DNA from: Pseudovirgaria hyperparasitica
Taxonomy: Eukaryota > Ascomycota > Dothideomycetes > Acrospermales > Acrospermaceae
Reading direction: 5' to 3'
Length of the DNA stretch: 64,000 bases
Assembly (NCBI RefSeq): GCF_010093815.1
Contig: NW_022985551.1
Location: 2,057,087 to 2,121,086 of the forward strand
How positions within the stretch are numbered: the first letter of the stretch is position 1; each line of letters begins with the position of its first letter. The position numbers were made by a program, and so were the translations under genes. Shown here one piece after another: positions 45,237 to 55,936 of the stretch. The notes beneath the pieces are model-generated. The model was not told the origin of the DNA. It saw only the letters and a program-made list of their open reading frames with translations, and ran no database searches.

Positions 45237-46723
45237 TGAGGGAGATCTGGGGAGGCTCGGGAGATGATTGTTTTCGGTCTGGTTGTGGGGGTATTGCCGT
45301 GGTTTGTGGGAGCAATTCGCACGATGGGCACAAGTCTCGACGTGATGAGAGAGAGAGAGAAGGGGAATGTATGATAGAGGCAAAACGCGGCCTAGCTGGT
45401 TGCTTGGATAGATGGAGAGAGACACAACGATAATAAACTCTGTGTTTGCCATGACGTTGTGTTGTCTCTCCGGGATGATTATAGATGCAAGTTCATGATT
45501 CTAATTACAATAGTCCAGTGTCGGCATATGGCGTGTATACTGTAGTGAGGTACTAGTATCGCCGCCCCCCAGGCCACCGACGCGAAATATAATTCAAAGC
45601 CATTAATAGTGTGGATGGAATACTAGTGTTTGTTCCAAGAACTCCAACAGTTTTTGATTGTATCCATGTCGTGTTGGTAGTTGGGGGAAGCGGGAACATG
45701 TATGATGTATCGTGGGGGCCTACCTGCTGGTTATAGATGGGGGCTGTCTGTCATTCCATGCATGCATGCAAGGTATTTTTATTCTTGATCTGATCTGATC
45801 GTAATGCTCTGAGAAGAGAAGTGGTAGGGATAGATGAGGATGAGTTGGATAGGTAGGCATGCATTTGACGTCATGTTCTGTCTATCATGGATGTTGAGGT
45901 GTGTCACGGGGTCGATTCTCGAACTGAGAACTGCCATGTTTGGGGCCATTATTATTATTATTGTTTACAAGTTTTTGTTCGGATGTGAGTTGTACATTTG
46001 CGTTGTTTTGGTACGTGATTTGATCCATATATATTTATTTATATCTCTATGTTATGTTTATACCGTTGGAGGGACATTGTCCCGATGTAAGCTCAGCTAG
46101 CTGACAATGGATCTCTTGTTCCTCCAAACGAGCGCACCCATCCTGCTCCTGTGGGATGTATTTAGCAGCAAAAGTACAACGGTTAGCGTTTCGACAGGCT
46201 CTCCCCGTCATGGTAATAGCATGTATGTATAGGCAGTTTCGAGGCACATATGATAGGTAACATTAGGAACCCCCCTCTTGGCGCAAGGGCAAGAAGTCGT
46301 CAAACAACGGGGTTTTCGGGCCGGAAAAACAGCGAACCGCGAGGCGACGAACCGCAAATGAGCGGCTTTTTTTTTGGGTATTCAACAGCGTACTTAAATA
46401 TAGACTACTATCTTATCACGCAAAGGCATCGGCGTTTCTCGCCTACCCCACCCCGCCCGGTTGATTGGGCCTTGTTGTTAATCATCTCAGATCGATCTGG
46501 GATGGGGAATCCCCCATTCGGCCCGCCTGAAGTCGTTTTTTTCTGTTTGTGCTTAGTATAGATAATCAGTAAATAACTCACACGTCTGATTGTGCTTTGA
46601 CGAGTGGCGGATGCTTGTCCTGCAAAGCGTCTTGGAGGCAGCTTGGCTTGGTTCCTGGATGGATCCGGATTAGGGAGGTCGATGTGCATGTTGCAACGAT
46701 AGGGGCGCACGTGTGACTAGAGC

Positions 46724-46755
46724 AGAACAGAACAGAACAGAATGGAACAGAATGG
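46724..46755 (+). repeat. GAACA pentanucleotide run
   Basis: Tandem AGAACAGAACAGAACAG, followed by two variant copies (AATGGAACAG, AATGGG). It lies in the long intergenic region upstream of hacA. Confidence 0.75.
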
Positions 46756-48681
46756 GAACGGAGGGCAACTCTCGATCGAGCAGCTAGGTCGTGGTACGAA
46801 GACGGATGACCTGTTCCAGAGATCATGCGCCGTAGAATCAGGATTTCATGCGCGCAAAGCAAAGCAGATCTCAAGGCAACTTATATAATAAGGCCTGCCT
46901 GCATTTACCAAATCAATTTCAAATCGAATCAAATAGATCAATCACAAGTAGTCGCACCAAAGAATATGGCAGGAGCTGCATATAGTGAGACTGGGCCATC
47001 CTGAATTGGGAATGTGTAGTAACAATACTGTAACAGGATGATAGAAGGTTAGAAAACATGACACAGAGAACGTGATGCGAACAGTTGAAGCAGCCCCTGA
47101 AGTTTCGACAATGGATAGGCGGCGACGGGCCTTCGGAAAGGACATCGATATGGCTGCCTGCCTGAAACGGACGGCGATGCGCGGGCGGGCTCATGTGAAC
47201 TGTCTGTCTGTCTGTCACCCATGGCACCACCACCACCACCACCACCTGTAAACCCCCCTAACTAATATGCCGGGTAATAGAGTGGACTCTCAGTGGAGTA
47301 GATTGCAGGGTACATACGTACCGAGGACGCGTACAATAATAATTAGCTCATCCAGGACTTCGAGTGATTTTTGCGGGGAATTAATCTACTCTTGCGCTAC
47401 AGAAAAGGGTTCTGTGCGATAGGTAATTAATCTAGGGGAGGGGTTCAATAATAATTCCCTACTAATACTGTATGTATATAATTATAGTGTGCGATGAATG
47501 GTGGATCGGCCGGGGACCCCCTTGCCAAGCCAAGGAGTGGTTAGTGTAAGCGATGTTTCTATTTATTGTATTACTACTGGAGGAATGAATGGGGTTCCGG
47601 TGGATATTGTCAGAGATGGCGCGGCAGTGACATTTGGTATGTATGTATGTAGAGAGAGAAAAGGGAGAGAGAGAGGTATATTCTCTATTTGACTTGGGAC
47701 TGTGCGTCCGTGAAGGAAGTAGTACATGGTCTAGTATGGAAGATTTACTTTGTAGCAGGTAATGGCTCGTACGGTACTCAACTGGCTTCTTACTGTGGAA
47801 CTACTAATTACAGCTGACGTTGGAACTGCACACAAAGAAGCCAAATCTATAGCGCTGATTTCGAGCGCTGGCAGAATGCTGAGGAATGCCTTGTAAGCGA
47901 AGGGGGCGTATCCATCCATAATGTTTGCGAAATGCTGACTGGAAGAAGAAGCCCTGAGGCTTTGTTCAGCCCGTATTCCTTATGTTTTCTTACACGCCTT
48001 CAATGGTCTGTCTCTACTTCTTGACGTGAGAAAGTAGTTGGAAGGATTCGCATTCCATATGGAATGTCACCAGCCTACTGTTAGTGTTGTGTATAGTGTT
48101 GGCTATGGGGAAATAAATAGAGCGGGGAGTGACGCTTCGCATGAGGAACTAATGCCACACAGACTGGTGCAGGGGCCAGCCAGCAAGGCTAAGCTCTCAG
48201 TCGTGAATTATCATCATGTCGCTGTACTTGCTGTACGGACGGTTTCATACCAGCCGTACAGTAAGCAGGTATGTGGAGACGCGGTGAAACCAGGGGGTTG
48301 CAGCAGCAGTCAGCGGTGTATCGGCGCAATGTGTGGTCGAATTTCTTCCTGGAGAATCGCAGAGACAAGCAGCTGGGGGGGCAGGAGATCAACTCGACCA
48401 GAAAGACAGAGGAATATGTACAAACAGTTTGAAGATGATGATGATGATGATGATGATGACGGCGGCGGTGCAGATTTGGGGGTGATGAGGAAGTTGAAGT
48501 GTTGGAATAGTAGTCGAAAATAGCGACAAGGGGGGCCTGGGGGCAGCCAAGTCCGCTTTGTGCCAGGAAAAATGGGCAAAAAAGCCCCCGAAGCCGGCTG
48601 GGGTTGGTGCCTTGTGCTGCCTCTTTTTTTCTCCACCGCCGCCTCCACTGGGTCGAGTGCCTTAATTAGTCCCTTGCTGGT

Positions 48682-48706
48682 ATGTATGTAGTAGTGTAGT
48701 ATGTAG
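48682..48706 (+). other. Minimal upstream ORFs in the probable hacA leader
   Basis: Three upstream ATGs occur close together: ATG at 48682 opens MYVVV-stop (48682-48699), and two start-stop elements ATG-TAG lie at 48686-48691 and 48701-48706. No other ATG occurs before the hacA start at 48951. Fungal hacA leaders often carry translation-limiting uORFs. Whether these are transcribed depends on the start site, which I cannot see. Confidence 0.35.
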
Positions 48707-48950
48707 TGTAGTCCCCCCAGTCCGCCAGTCCACCAGTCCACCAGTCCCCCAGGTCCATAAAGGCCACGTTTCGCCCTCTCTTTTCCATCCCCTTCCATCT
48801 CCTCACACACACACACACACCAGCAACAACAACAACAATACACAGTCATCTCCCTCAAGGCTGCCACTTTTTGTACCTGTTTGCATATTTATCCCCGCAC
48901 TTCCTGCACGTCCTGGTTCCAGGTTTTGTTTTGTTTCCACTCATCCCACA

Positions 48951-49897
48951 ATGTCGACTACCACCACCCTACTCAACTCCTTGACACAAGATCTCCTGAC
49001 CCACAACACCTCGACTCCCTCTCCACCGCAACAGACAATCAAGCTTGAGGACATCCAGAATTCCCCGATGCCTCAAACTCCGCCTTCATCAGGCACAATG
49101 CCTGGTTCGCTGTCCAAACCTCCTACATCCCACCCCAAGGATCAGAAGACACAGCCTAAGAAAAGAAAATCATGGGGCCAAGCCCTCCCCGAACCCAAGA
49201 CCAACCTCCCTCCTCGTAAGCGAGCAAAGACCGAAGACGAGAAGGAACAAAGACGCATCGAACGTGTAAAGCGTAACCGTCTCGCCGCCCACAACTCCCG
49301 CGAGCGTAAGCGTCAAGAGGTCGATGAACTCCGAGACGAGAGAGACCATCTCGCCCGTGAGAATTCTGCTCTGCGGGAAATCATTGCGAAATACGCCCAA
49401 GTCGGTGTCAAGATCGAACTCACCGATTCTCAGCAAAATGTCCTCGACTCCACTGAGACTGCCGATTGGATGACCATGAATCCCCGCAAAGCCTCGTACG
49501 ACACCTCCGGCCCAGAAAGCTCGCCGTCCCTTGGCAGCATTGAATCCCCTACCGATACCACCTCCCAGCCGGCAACCCCAGCGATGATGTCCATTCCTGA
49601 GCCCGATTTGACACAACATTCTGCTGCAATGTTGTGTGACCTGCAGTGTCAGTCGGAGCTCAGCAATTGGCATCTTCACTTGGCAAGCCTGGCTACGACA
49701 ACTTTCTTACGATGGACCCAATCATCCGCGACGAGCCTCTCTTCCAGGACAATCTCTTCGACCTTTCCACGGATGACGACAGCGCCTCTCACTTTATGAA
49801 CTTGAACTTTCTCTCCTCCGTCAACGAGTTCACGGAAGCTGGAAACGAGCCCTTCTTCGAGTCCTTTGTCAACTTTCCTGAACAACGCACTGCATGA
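48951..49897 (+). CDS. hacA: HacA/HAC1 bZIP transcription factor of the unfolded protein response
   Basis: Master activator of ER chaperone and secretory genes. The first frame starts at 48951. The bZIP domain spans about 95-150: KKRKSWGQALPEPKTNLPPR, KRAKTEDEKEQRRIERVKRN, RLAAHNSRERKRQEVDELRD, then a leucine-zipper helix. Without the unconventional splice, the frame ends at 49799 (282 aa), running through AAMLCDLQCQSELS and a meaningless tail. Removing 20 nt (49644-49663) shifts to the frame that ends at 49897 (308 aa), reading CDLQLASSLGKPGYDN, FLTMDPIIRDEPLFQDNLFD and FFESFVNFPEQ, the acidic activation domain of induced HacA. No ordinary intron is needed. Identity and mechanism are both well supported by the sequence. 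Confidence 0.92.
49644..49663 (+). other. hacA: 20-nt unconventional (IRE1-dependent) intron of hacA
   Basis: The segment begins CAGTGT and ends CTCAG. It is flanked by CTG at the left and CAA at the right, so both cuts are at G/C steps (CTG|CAG and CAG|CAA). It lacks GT-AG ends. Its 20-nt length matches Aspergillus and Trichoderma hacA. Excision joins CTG to CAATTGGCATC and switches frame to the conserved C-terminus. Because CA repeats at both borders, cut positions shifted by up to two bases give the same mRNA. Confidence 0.85.
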
Positions 49898-50823
49898 GCT
49901 TCTGGCTTGCTCGCCGAACATTGGCGCAACAACTTCTTGTTAGCGACGGTTCTGGCATTATAGCATCCGGGTTCCCGCCTTCGTTTGTTCTTGAGTTTTG
50001 ACAAAGTACTTGGGAATGTCCGTTACCAACACCTACGACTCAACGACAAGAGAATCAGTTCAAGTCAGGGGAGGCGCTCGGCTGCCATCACCGGCGATGC
50101 AGCATACATTCGTGGGGCCAGCAAGGAGACCACGGCTTTCGTTTTGGGTGTTTCACTAGCGAGCATTTTGGCGTCCTCAAAAAAGGATTTTGACGCATTA
50201 CGTTTGGGCAAGCTACTCGGGCCCTTGGGGATACCGGCACTATCACGAAAGCGCTTCACGGTAGTGTCTTCGAGTATCGGAGTTGTAGGAGTATCGTCTC
50301 ATGAAGACCACATGTAGTACCACGAAATATATGAACTGTATAATAGAGCATCTACTCTACCTCGTGATCTCGTGATCTATGTGATTGTCTATCCTGACCG
50401 TGATGGCGTTTGCTAATACGAGATGAAAGTGTTTGTTTTGCTTATTCGTTGGTACAGTATCCATTTGCAGTTTCCCATCCCCGCAAAATGTGCGCCTGGC
50501 TAGCACAAGCGAACCGAACCAATGATTATCGTGACGGGGAACTATATCAATAGTGGAGCCAAAAGCGGGAAGCGCGACCAGAATGATCAAAGTGACGTCA
50601 ACCGCTTCTGCTAATTAGCCACCTACCTCCGCAACCTCAGAAGGATCTTAAGAAGAAGAGCTCTCCATTCTCTTCCAGTAGTAGACACATCATTTCTTCT
50701 GAGCAACACAGTCGAGCAAGCAGTCTTTCTACTACAAACTCTGTTTCCAAAACTCGATCGGAACTGTCCCCCAATCAAAGATCAACGTCAAACATCTCCA
50801 ATCAAATCAATCAATCAATCAAC
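49898..50823. other. hacA 3' region and promoter of the next gene
   Basis: The first several hundred bases are probably hacA 3' UTR. A 110-codon frame (49985-50317) there looks accidental. The last part (about 50690-50823) is a short leader with AATC repeats (AATCAATCAATCAATC) directly before the ATG at 50824. Confidence 0.45.
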
Positions 50824-51210
50824 ATGCCTCGCGACGGATCCGGCGCCGCCGACAACGCCATCGATGCCGGTCAGACTCAAGTGCATGGCGTAGGCAAGAG
50901 TGTACGTTTCTTGTGCTATTCGCTTGTGCATGCGTTTGTTCATTCATTCATGCATTAATGCATTCCGCACTGCATTCAAACACGTTTTCCACATTCCCAA
51001 CACTGTCTTTTCCATTCCACAATACATTGCAACGCTAACGTGTGCATGCAGGATGCCATCCCAGACCACACCAAGACCAACGTCGCGCCGATGCCCGAGC
51101 CGGAAAAGGGCGCGGCGATTGAGGGCATGGATGCTAGTGGTGGTGGCTCGGCGGGGATTGCGCAGCGTACGAATGAGCAGCTGCAAAAGGAGGCTTTGGG
51201 GAAGAAGTAG
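50824..51210 (+). CDS. Small conserved-looking hypothetical protein (78 aa, 2 exons)
   Basis: Exon 1 is 50824-50901 (26 codons, MPRDGSGAADNAIDAGQTQV). The intron is 50902-51051 (150 nt, GTACGT, GCTAAC branch, GCAG acceptor), the longest intron in the window. Exon 2 is 51052-51210, ending KEALGKK. The protein is hydrophilic and Gly/Ala/Asp-rich, with no membrane segment, cysteine or signal, and looks intrinsically disordered. Similar small, disordered MPRDGSG-type proteins are, to my memory, common in ascomycetes, often stress-linked. I assign no function. It is too short to appear as one ORF. Confidence 0.65.
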
Positions 51211-51633
51211 AGTAGAGTGAAGTAGGTTGTGTTGTGTTGTGTTGTCGTTTAGCTTGAGGCTCTGAATGTATAACGACCGTTGACGAGAATCGATCGATGT
51301 GCTGCTGTGATTGTGTGATGTGTGCGATTGTGTTTGATCTGCGAAAGAAAGCGTGCATACATCGTTCGTGAGACCATGTGGAAGGAAAGTATACATTCGT
51401 GAGAGTATCGTGAGACAAGACGACGCCCCGCCCAGGGGTATACGTAGAAGATACATCCATACCCATCCCAAGAAAACAACCAGACGTTAGGAAAGATTGA
51501 ACGAATACATCCAAGTCCATCCAAACAGGAGGGTGTACCGACCCGAATCCCATCCAAGCAAGAGGTTATACCGACCCTCTCTGAAACACCATCATCATCA
51601 TCAAGTCGTTACAACCAGATCCCCAGTCCCACA
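51211..51633. other. Intergenic, convergent with the aquaporin gene
   Basis: 423 bp expected to hold two 3' UTRs. A GTGTT repeat lies near 51227-51245. No gene is supported. Confidence 0.45.
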
Positions 51634-52844
51634 TCAAGCCCTCTCCACCGCCGTCCTCCCCGTCGCAGGCCTCATCGTCGCCCGACTCGCCTTGGGACTC
51701 ACAACCCCATGCCCAAACTGCCCAAAACTCGCATCACTAAAGCTCATGCCCATCCCCGCCGCCGCCGCCGCCGACGCAGCTCCCACAACCGGCCTCTTCA
51801 CATCCTCCCTACTCACCGGCCCGCCATCCCCACCACCAAGCCCCCCAAACCCCTTCTCCGCCTCATCCACGCCCGCCAAACTAAACGTCCGCTGCCGAAA
51901 CAACTCATGCTCCAAATCATCAAACTCCTGCCCCGGATTCGCAGTCTCATACTCCAGCACCTTAACAAGCCTGTACAGCCCCACCGCCAACAACGCGCCC
52001 ATCACCGGCCCCAGCCAATAAATCCAATGATACCCATCAAACGCGCCCAGCACGACCGACGGCCCGAAGCTACGCGCTGGATTCAGCGAGCCCCCTGTAA
52101 AGGGCACGGCCCCGAGCTCGGAGATGAAGAGGGAGAGTCCGATGCCGATGGGCGCGAGGTAGGTGCTCTTGTGCTTTTCGGCGGCTAGCATGATGATGCA
52201 GAAGGTGAGTTGGAAGGTGGCGAATAGTTCGATGAAGAGGCCGCGGGCGACGGTGGTGCCTTGGCCGAGGGTCGTGGCGACGGCCATGTCGCCTGGGAAG
52301 AGGCCGGCTACGATGCCGGCGGCGGTGATGGCGCCGAGGATCTGGGCGAGGAAGACGGAGAGGGCGCGGAGGGTGTCGAAGGCGCCGATGCAGAGGAGGG
52401 CGAGGGTGACCTTTTGGGGGAAGGGTTAGTTTTGTGTGTTGTCACGGTTGTGTTGCTTTGGAGAGATAGGGTTGGTGGTAAGGGGCTACTTACAGCAGGA
52501 TTAAACAACCCCCCACTGATCCGGAAGAACACCCACGCGTTGACCGCCAACGAGAACCCGAAGCTCAACGCAATGAACATGACGACGCTGACATCCGACG
52601 TGCCCGACAACGCCGGCGTCGCGGTGGTGATGTTCTTGGCCGCCGTGTTGGCAACCTGCGTGCCCGTGAAGGCGAAGAAGAGGAACAGGAACGTGCCGAC
52701 ATATTCGCCGATGAAGGCAATGAAGTGGTTGCGCAGACTGTTCGGGAGCGCGGACAGGAATCGGACGTTCTTGTGTGAGGGCACCCGCGTTACCGGGTAT
52801 TGGGGACGGGCTGTCTCGCCGGAATGGGTACGGACTGAGTCCAT
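51634..52844 (-). CDS. Aquaporin of the MIP family (375 aa, 2 exons)
   Basis: Six-helix water channel of the plasma or internal membranes. Exons: 52844-52494 and 52410-51634; the 83-nt intron has GTAAGT...AAAAG ends. Both NPA boxes are present: GGLFNPAVTLALL (about residues 111-123, crossing the intron) and GGSLNPARSFGPSVV in the second half, with the Arg after the second NPA that lines the selectivity filter. Helices visible: FIAFIGEYVGTFLFLFFAFT, VVMFIALSFGFSLAVNAWVF, ARGLFIELFATFQLTFCIIM, and YHWIYWLGPVMGALLAVGLY. The cytosolic tail is Gly/Ala-rich. The NPA pair with SARSFG-like context suggests a water-selective orthodox aquaporin, not an aquaglyceroporin (which has NPA/NPS variants and a larger pore), but substrate is inference. 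The ATG at 52844 is chosen because upstream sequence lacks conserved residues. Confidence 0.92.
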
Positions 52845-54714
52845 GGTTTGGTTACTGTAGAGTAGGACAGGACGGCCTGGCACCGACGACAAGGTTGTGC
52901 AGAGTAGGGATATCCTTCGGACGAAAAGGCCTAGTGACCGTCTACCAGTAACGAAACGCGGCGTAGATCCTTTTGACAAGCAAGGATCCGGGATTGATAC
53001 AAAGTAGACACAAGAGAGATATATAACGCTAGGAAACGATCATAGAAACTATACAAAGATCAAGAGTGGACTCCGAAACGAGTTGAGGAAAGAAAGAAGA
53101 GACTTGATGACGACGGCAGAGCGACACACATAAATATACGTCCACAGGGACATAGACGAGACGTGAGCAGACGCGGCAGAGATACCTACCTACCTACTTA
53201 GTTAGCAACTATGAAGATATTCTCTCTCTCCTTCAAAACTTTAAACTAAAAAGATGACGCCTTTCCGCAAGCCTCCTTGGGGCAAGATGGGGGTGTATCT
53301 CCCCAAGCCCTTCATGCCGCTCGCAACGCTATCATCTGCATACATACCGATTGCCAAGCTGTAACTCCTTCTGGCAAGCAGGCATCCCCCATGTGTAGAT
53401 CTTGACCAGGCATGAGGTACTGGATGGCTTCTTGAACGAAACTCAATCCGAGTCATCTTCAATGTCGTTGGCTGCGACGGAAGAAGGGGGGGAAGGGGGA
53501 CACGGCACGACGTCTGAGGAGGGGATCGGCCTGAGCGTTCAGGCAGGCCGGCCTGTCTGACTGACATACTCATTGGTCGACGCTGTCTTGTGTTGCATAA
53601 GCGGGGATTCAGGAGTGCGATTGTGTGTTGGAGATGGTGAATATCGTTTCTCCATTCAACCCTCAGGGTGGCTGGATGGGGGGCAGAGATATGATGATAT
53701 TGGTGCCTGACGTGCGTGTTGGCTGAAGTTTAAATCTCGTCTTTTCCCGTGTAGATCTTGTCCCGTCGTCTGTAACTAATTAGTCGGAAGTCGCACTGCG
53801 ATGGATCGGGTTTGTGCCGCGATAATCCCGAAATCCCCGTGTGTGCCGTGTCCTTGAAGATCGTCCTGACGCCGTTCCGTCTCTCTCTCTGTCTTTGATG
53901 GTTGAATTGACCGAGGGATGTTGATGGTGCTGATGCTGATGCTCGTGAAGCGTGCTGTGAATACGGCCTCTTGCGTCGTTGTCGAGTCAGTCAGTATGCA
54001 GGCATGAGGTCAGATCGTGGAGTTTTTGCAGTATTCGGCACGGAAGCTCATCAGCCCAACATCATCTCTGGCTTCGGTGTTGGCTCAGGACTCAGCCTCT
54101 CCTCCAACACTCGTTCAGTCCACCAAATGCTGACTGTGGGTAATTGTGGCATAGTCACTACGAAACCCTTGATGGTCCAACGCCCCCTCCTAGTGTCAGG
54201 ATCCGTTCACGAACCGTCGTGTCTTGCAAGCGGGCCTCCTCCGGTATAGCTACTGTCTACATGTATAGCTCACTATAGCCGACTAAGTGTCTAAACTCCA
54301 AGTGCTCGGCTCTAATATATCCCTAGAGTCTGTGTACTCACACAAAACTCCTATACACAGAGGAGAATGCTATAGGAGGCGACACAGCCATATGCTCCTT
54401 CTGGCTCGAAGCAGGGAAGGTGTTGGTCTGAGGGCTATGTTTAGATTGACGTCCAGGTACAGGAGGTCAGCTCCGTATTCAGATGGATATCGGACTGTTA
54501 CCTTGTATCTGCCCTGCACAGCCAGCCATACACCACACGATAAACTCACTTCGCATCTCAAAGTCACTCTTTTTGTTTGAAATCTTGTCTCCTTCCCGGT
54601 CTTCTATCTGCAGCAACAGCCACTGAATTAACCCCTATTCACTTTGACATCCACCTCTCTTACCATGTCGCATCCCTCATAACCATTCTCACTCTCTATG
54701 CGTATGCGCGTAAG
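52845..54714. other. Long intergenic region
   Basis: 1.87 kb with no gene I can support. It holds the aquaporin promoter (minus) and the promoter of the next plus-strand gene, and a short TACC repeat near 53185-53200. Frames at 53241-53573 and 53971-54249 lack coding character. Confidence 0.45.
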
Positions 54715-55654
54715 ATGTCCTCCCTCGCCGCCGAGCGAAGAGCAAACCGTCAAGAAGCCCGCGACGAAGCCCTCACCAGCTTCTTCCGCACAACGCCCTA
54801 CCTAATAGCCGCAATCTTCCTCGTCTCCAGCATCGTCCTCGCCCTCTCCGCCGTACACGCACATCAACTCTCCGCCGAGCCCACATCCCACGACAACAAC
54901 AACAACAACGGCGCCGTGAAGTTCTCCCTCATGTACATATCCATACACACACATCCCTCCTCTCCCAGCCACACCCAAGACTAACACCCAAACCAGCCAA
55001 ATCCTCCTCTACACCTCCCTCGCTCCGCTCCTCACCATCCTCTACGCCCCCCTCGACGCCGCAATCTACTTCTCCTCCCACCACTCCTCCGTCTACGCCC
55101 TCCTCTCCACGCCCCTCCTCCTCACCTCCTGGCTCACCACATCCACCTTCTGGACCCGCTGCGAAATCATCCTCATCCCCCCAAATACCCCCCCATCAAA
55201 CCCAAACATCCACCTTCCCCCTTACTGCCCGCAGCGCAGCATGCGCGCCCCGCAAATCGCCCTCCAGAACGCCGTGCAGATGGCCAAGGTCGCGCTGAGC
55301 TGGCTCGTCGTGCTGGCGTATCTGGTCTATGGCGTTATTGCGCTTGTGGCGGTTGTGCGTGGGCGGCGGGAGAAAGTGCGGGGTTTGGAGCTGGAGAGGA
55401 GGGTTGTGGAGGAGAGGGGGGATCGGGCGGGTGGGATGGTGTTTGATGTTGGTGGGGAGGAGAAGAAGAAGAAGAAGAAGAAGAAGAAGAGGCAGATTTG
55501 TGCGAGCGGTGATGATGAGGATGATGGCAGTTTGGGCGGGAGCTGGGGGAGTGGTGGGTCGGAGGGTAGGACTATGAGTGATTTGGAGAGGGAGGCGGAG
55601 GTTGTCAAGGGGAGGTATCTTTCCGGGACGGGGACGCTGGAAAGGGGTCTCTGA
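54715..55654 (+). CDS. Multipass membrane protein of unknown function (291 aa, 2 exons)
   Basis: Exons: 54715-54932 and 54997-55654; the 64-nt intron has a GACTAAC branch, and the junction reads VKFSLIQILLYTSL. About four hydrophobic segments are visible: PYLIAAIFLVSSIVLALSAV (about 27-46), QILLYTSLAPLLTILYAPLD, YALLSTPLLLTSWLTTSTFW, and VALSWLVVLAYLVYGVIALV. The N-terminus is charged (ERRANRQEARDEAL). The C-terminal tail is hydrophilic and holds a run of about nine Lys from an (AAG)n tract, then Asp and Gly/Ser-rich sequence. Four helices with cytosolic ends recall MARVEL or tetraspan-like proteins, but motifs are absent, so I leave it as unknown. The coding region is unusually C-rich in the middle. 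Confidence 0.7.
55463..55489 (+). repeat. (AAG)9 in coding sequence
   Basis: Pure AAG triplets in frame encode about nine consecutive lysines in the cytosolic tail of the multipass membrane protein. Such tracts are prone to length change between strains. Confidence 0.85.
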
Positions 55655-55936
55655 TGGGGGTTGAGGTGGTAGGGAGTGAGGAGTTGTCCGTGTGTGTGTG
55701 ATACCCATCCTGTACTTTGCAGTGTTTTGTTTCATGAGCGTCTTTGCCGCCATGGATGGCTGCCTAATAATGCGCTTGAATATATCACCTCCTATCACGC
55801 TTTCCAAATCCCTGGAAACTAGTTTCTACTGACTGTTCCATCCATGTATTTGTTTGTTCCCTCTATGTTTACCCCCAAAAATTGCGCCCCTCCCAATTCA
55901 TGCCAAAACATATATATCCCAGCGAGCCCAACTCAT

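Larger units (their letters stand above)
45237..48950. other. Long intergenic region between NIC96 and hacA
   Basis: 3.7 kb without a gene I can support. It holds an AATAAA at 45432-45437 (possible NIC96 polyadenylation signal), ATT repeats near 45952-45962, a GAACA pentamer run, (CAC)n near 47225-47243, a GATG run near 48434-48458, and (CA)n plus (AAC)n near 48806-48838 in the hacA leader. The last 300 bp hold short upstream ORFs (listed separately). The longest frames are low-complexity or antisense to repeats. Confidence 0.5.

Noticed and set aside
49985-50317. 110-codon plus-strand frame after hacA
   Set aside because: It begins with a non-ATG codon in the hacA 3' region, has no family resemblance and weak coding composition.
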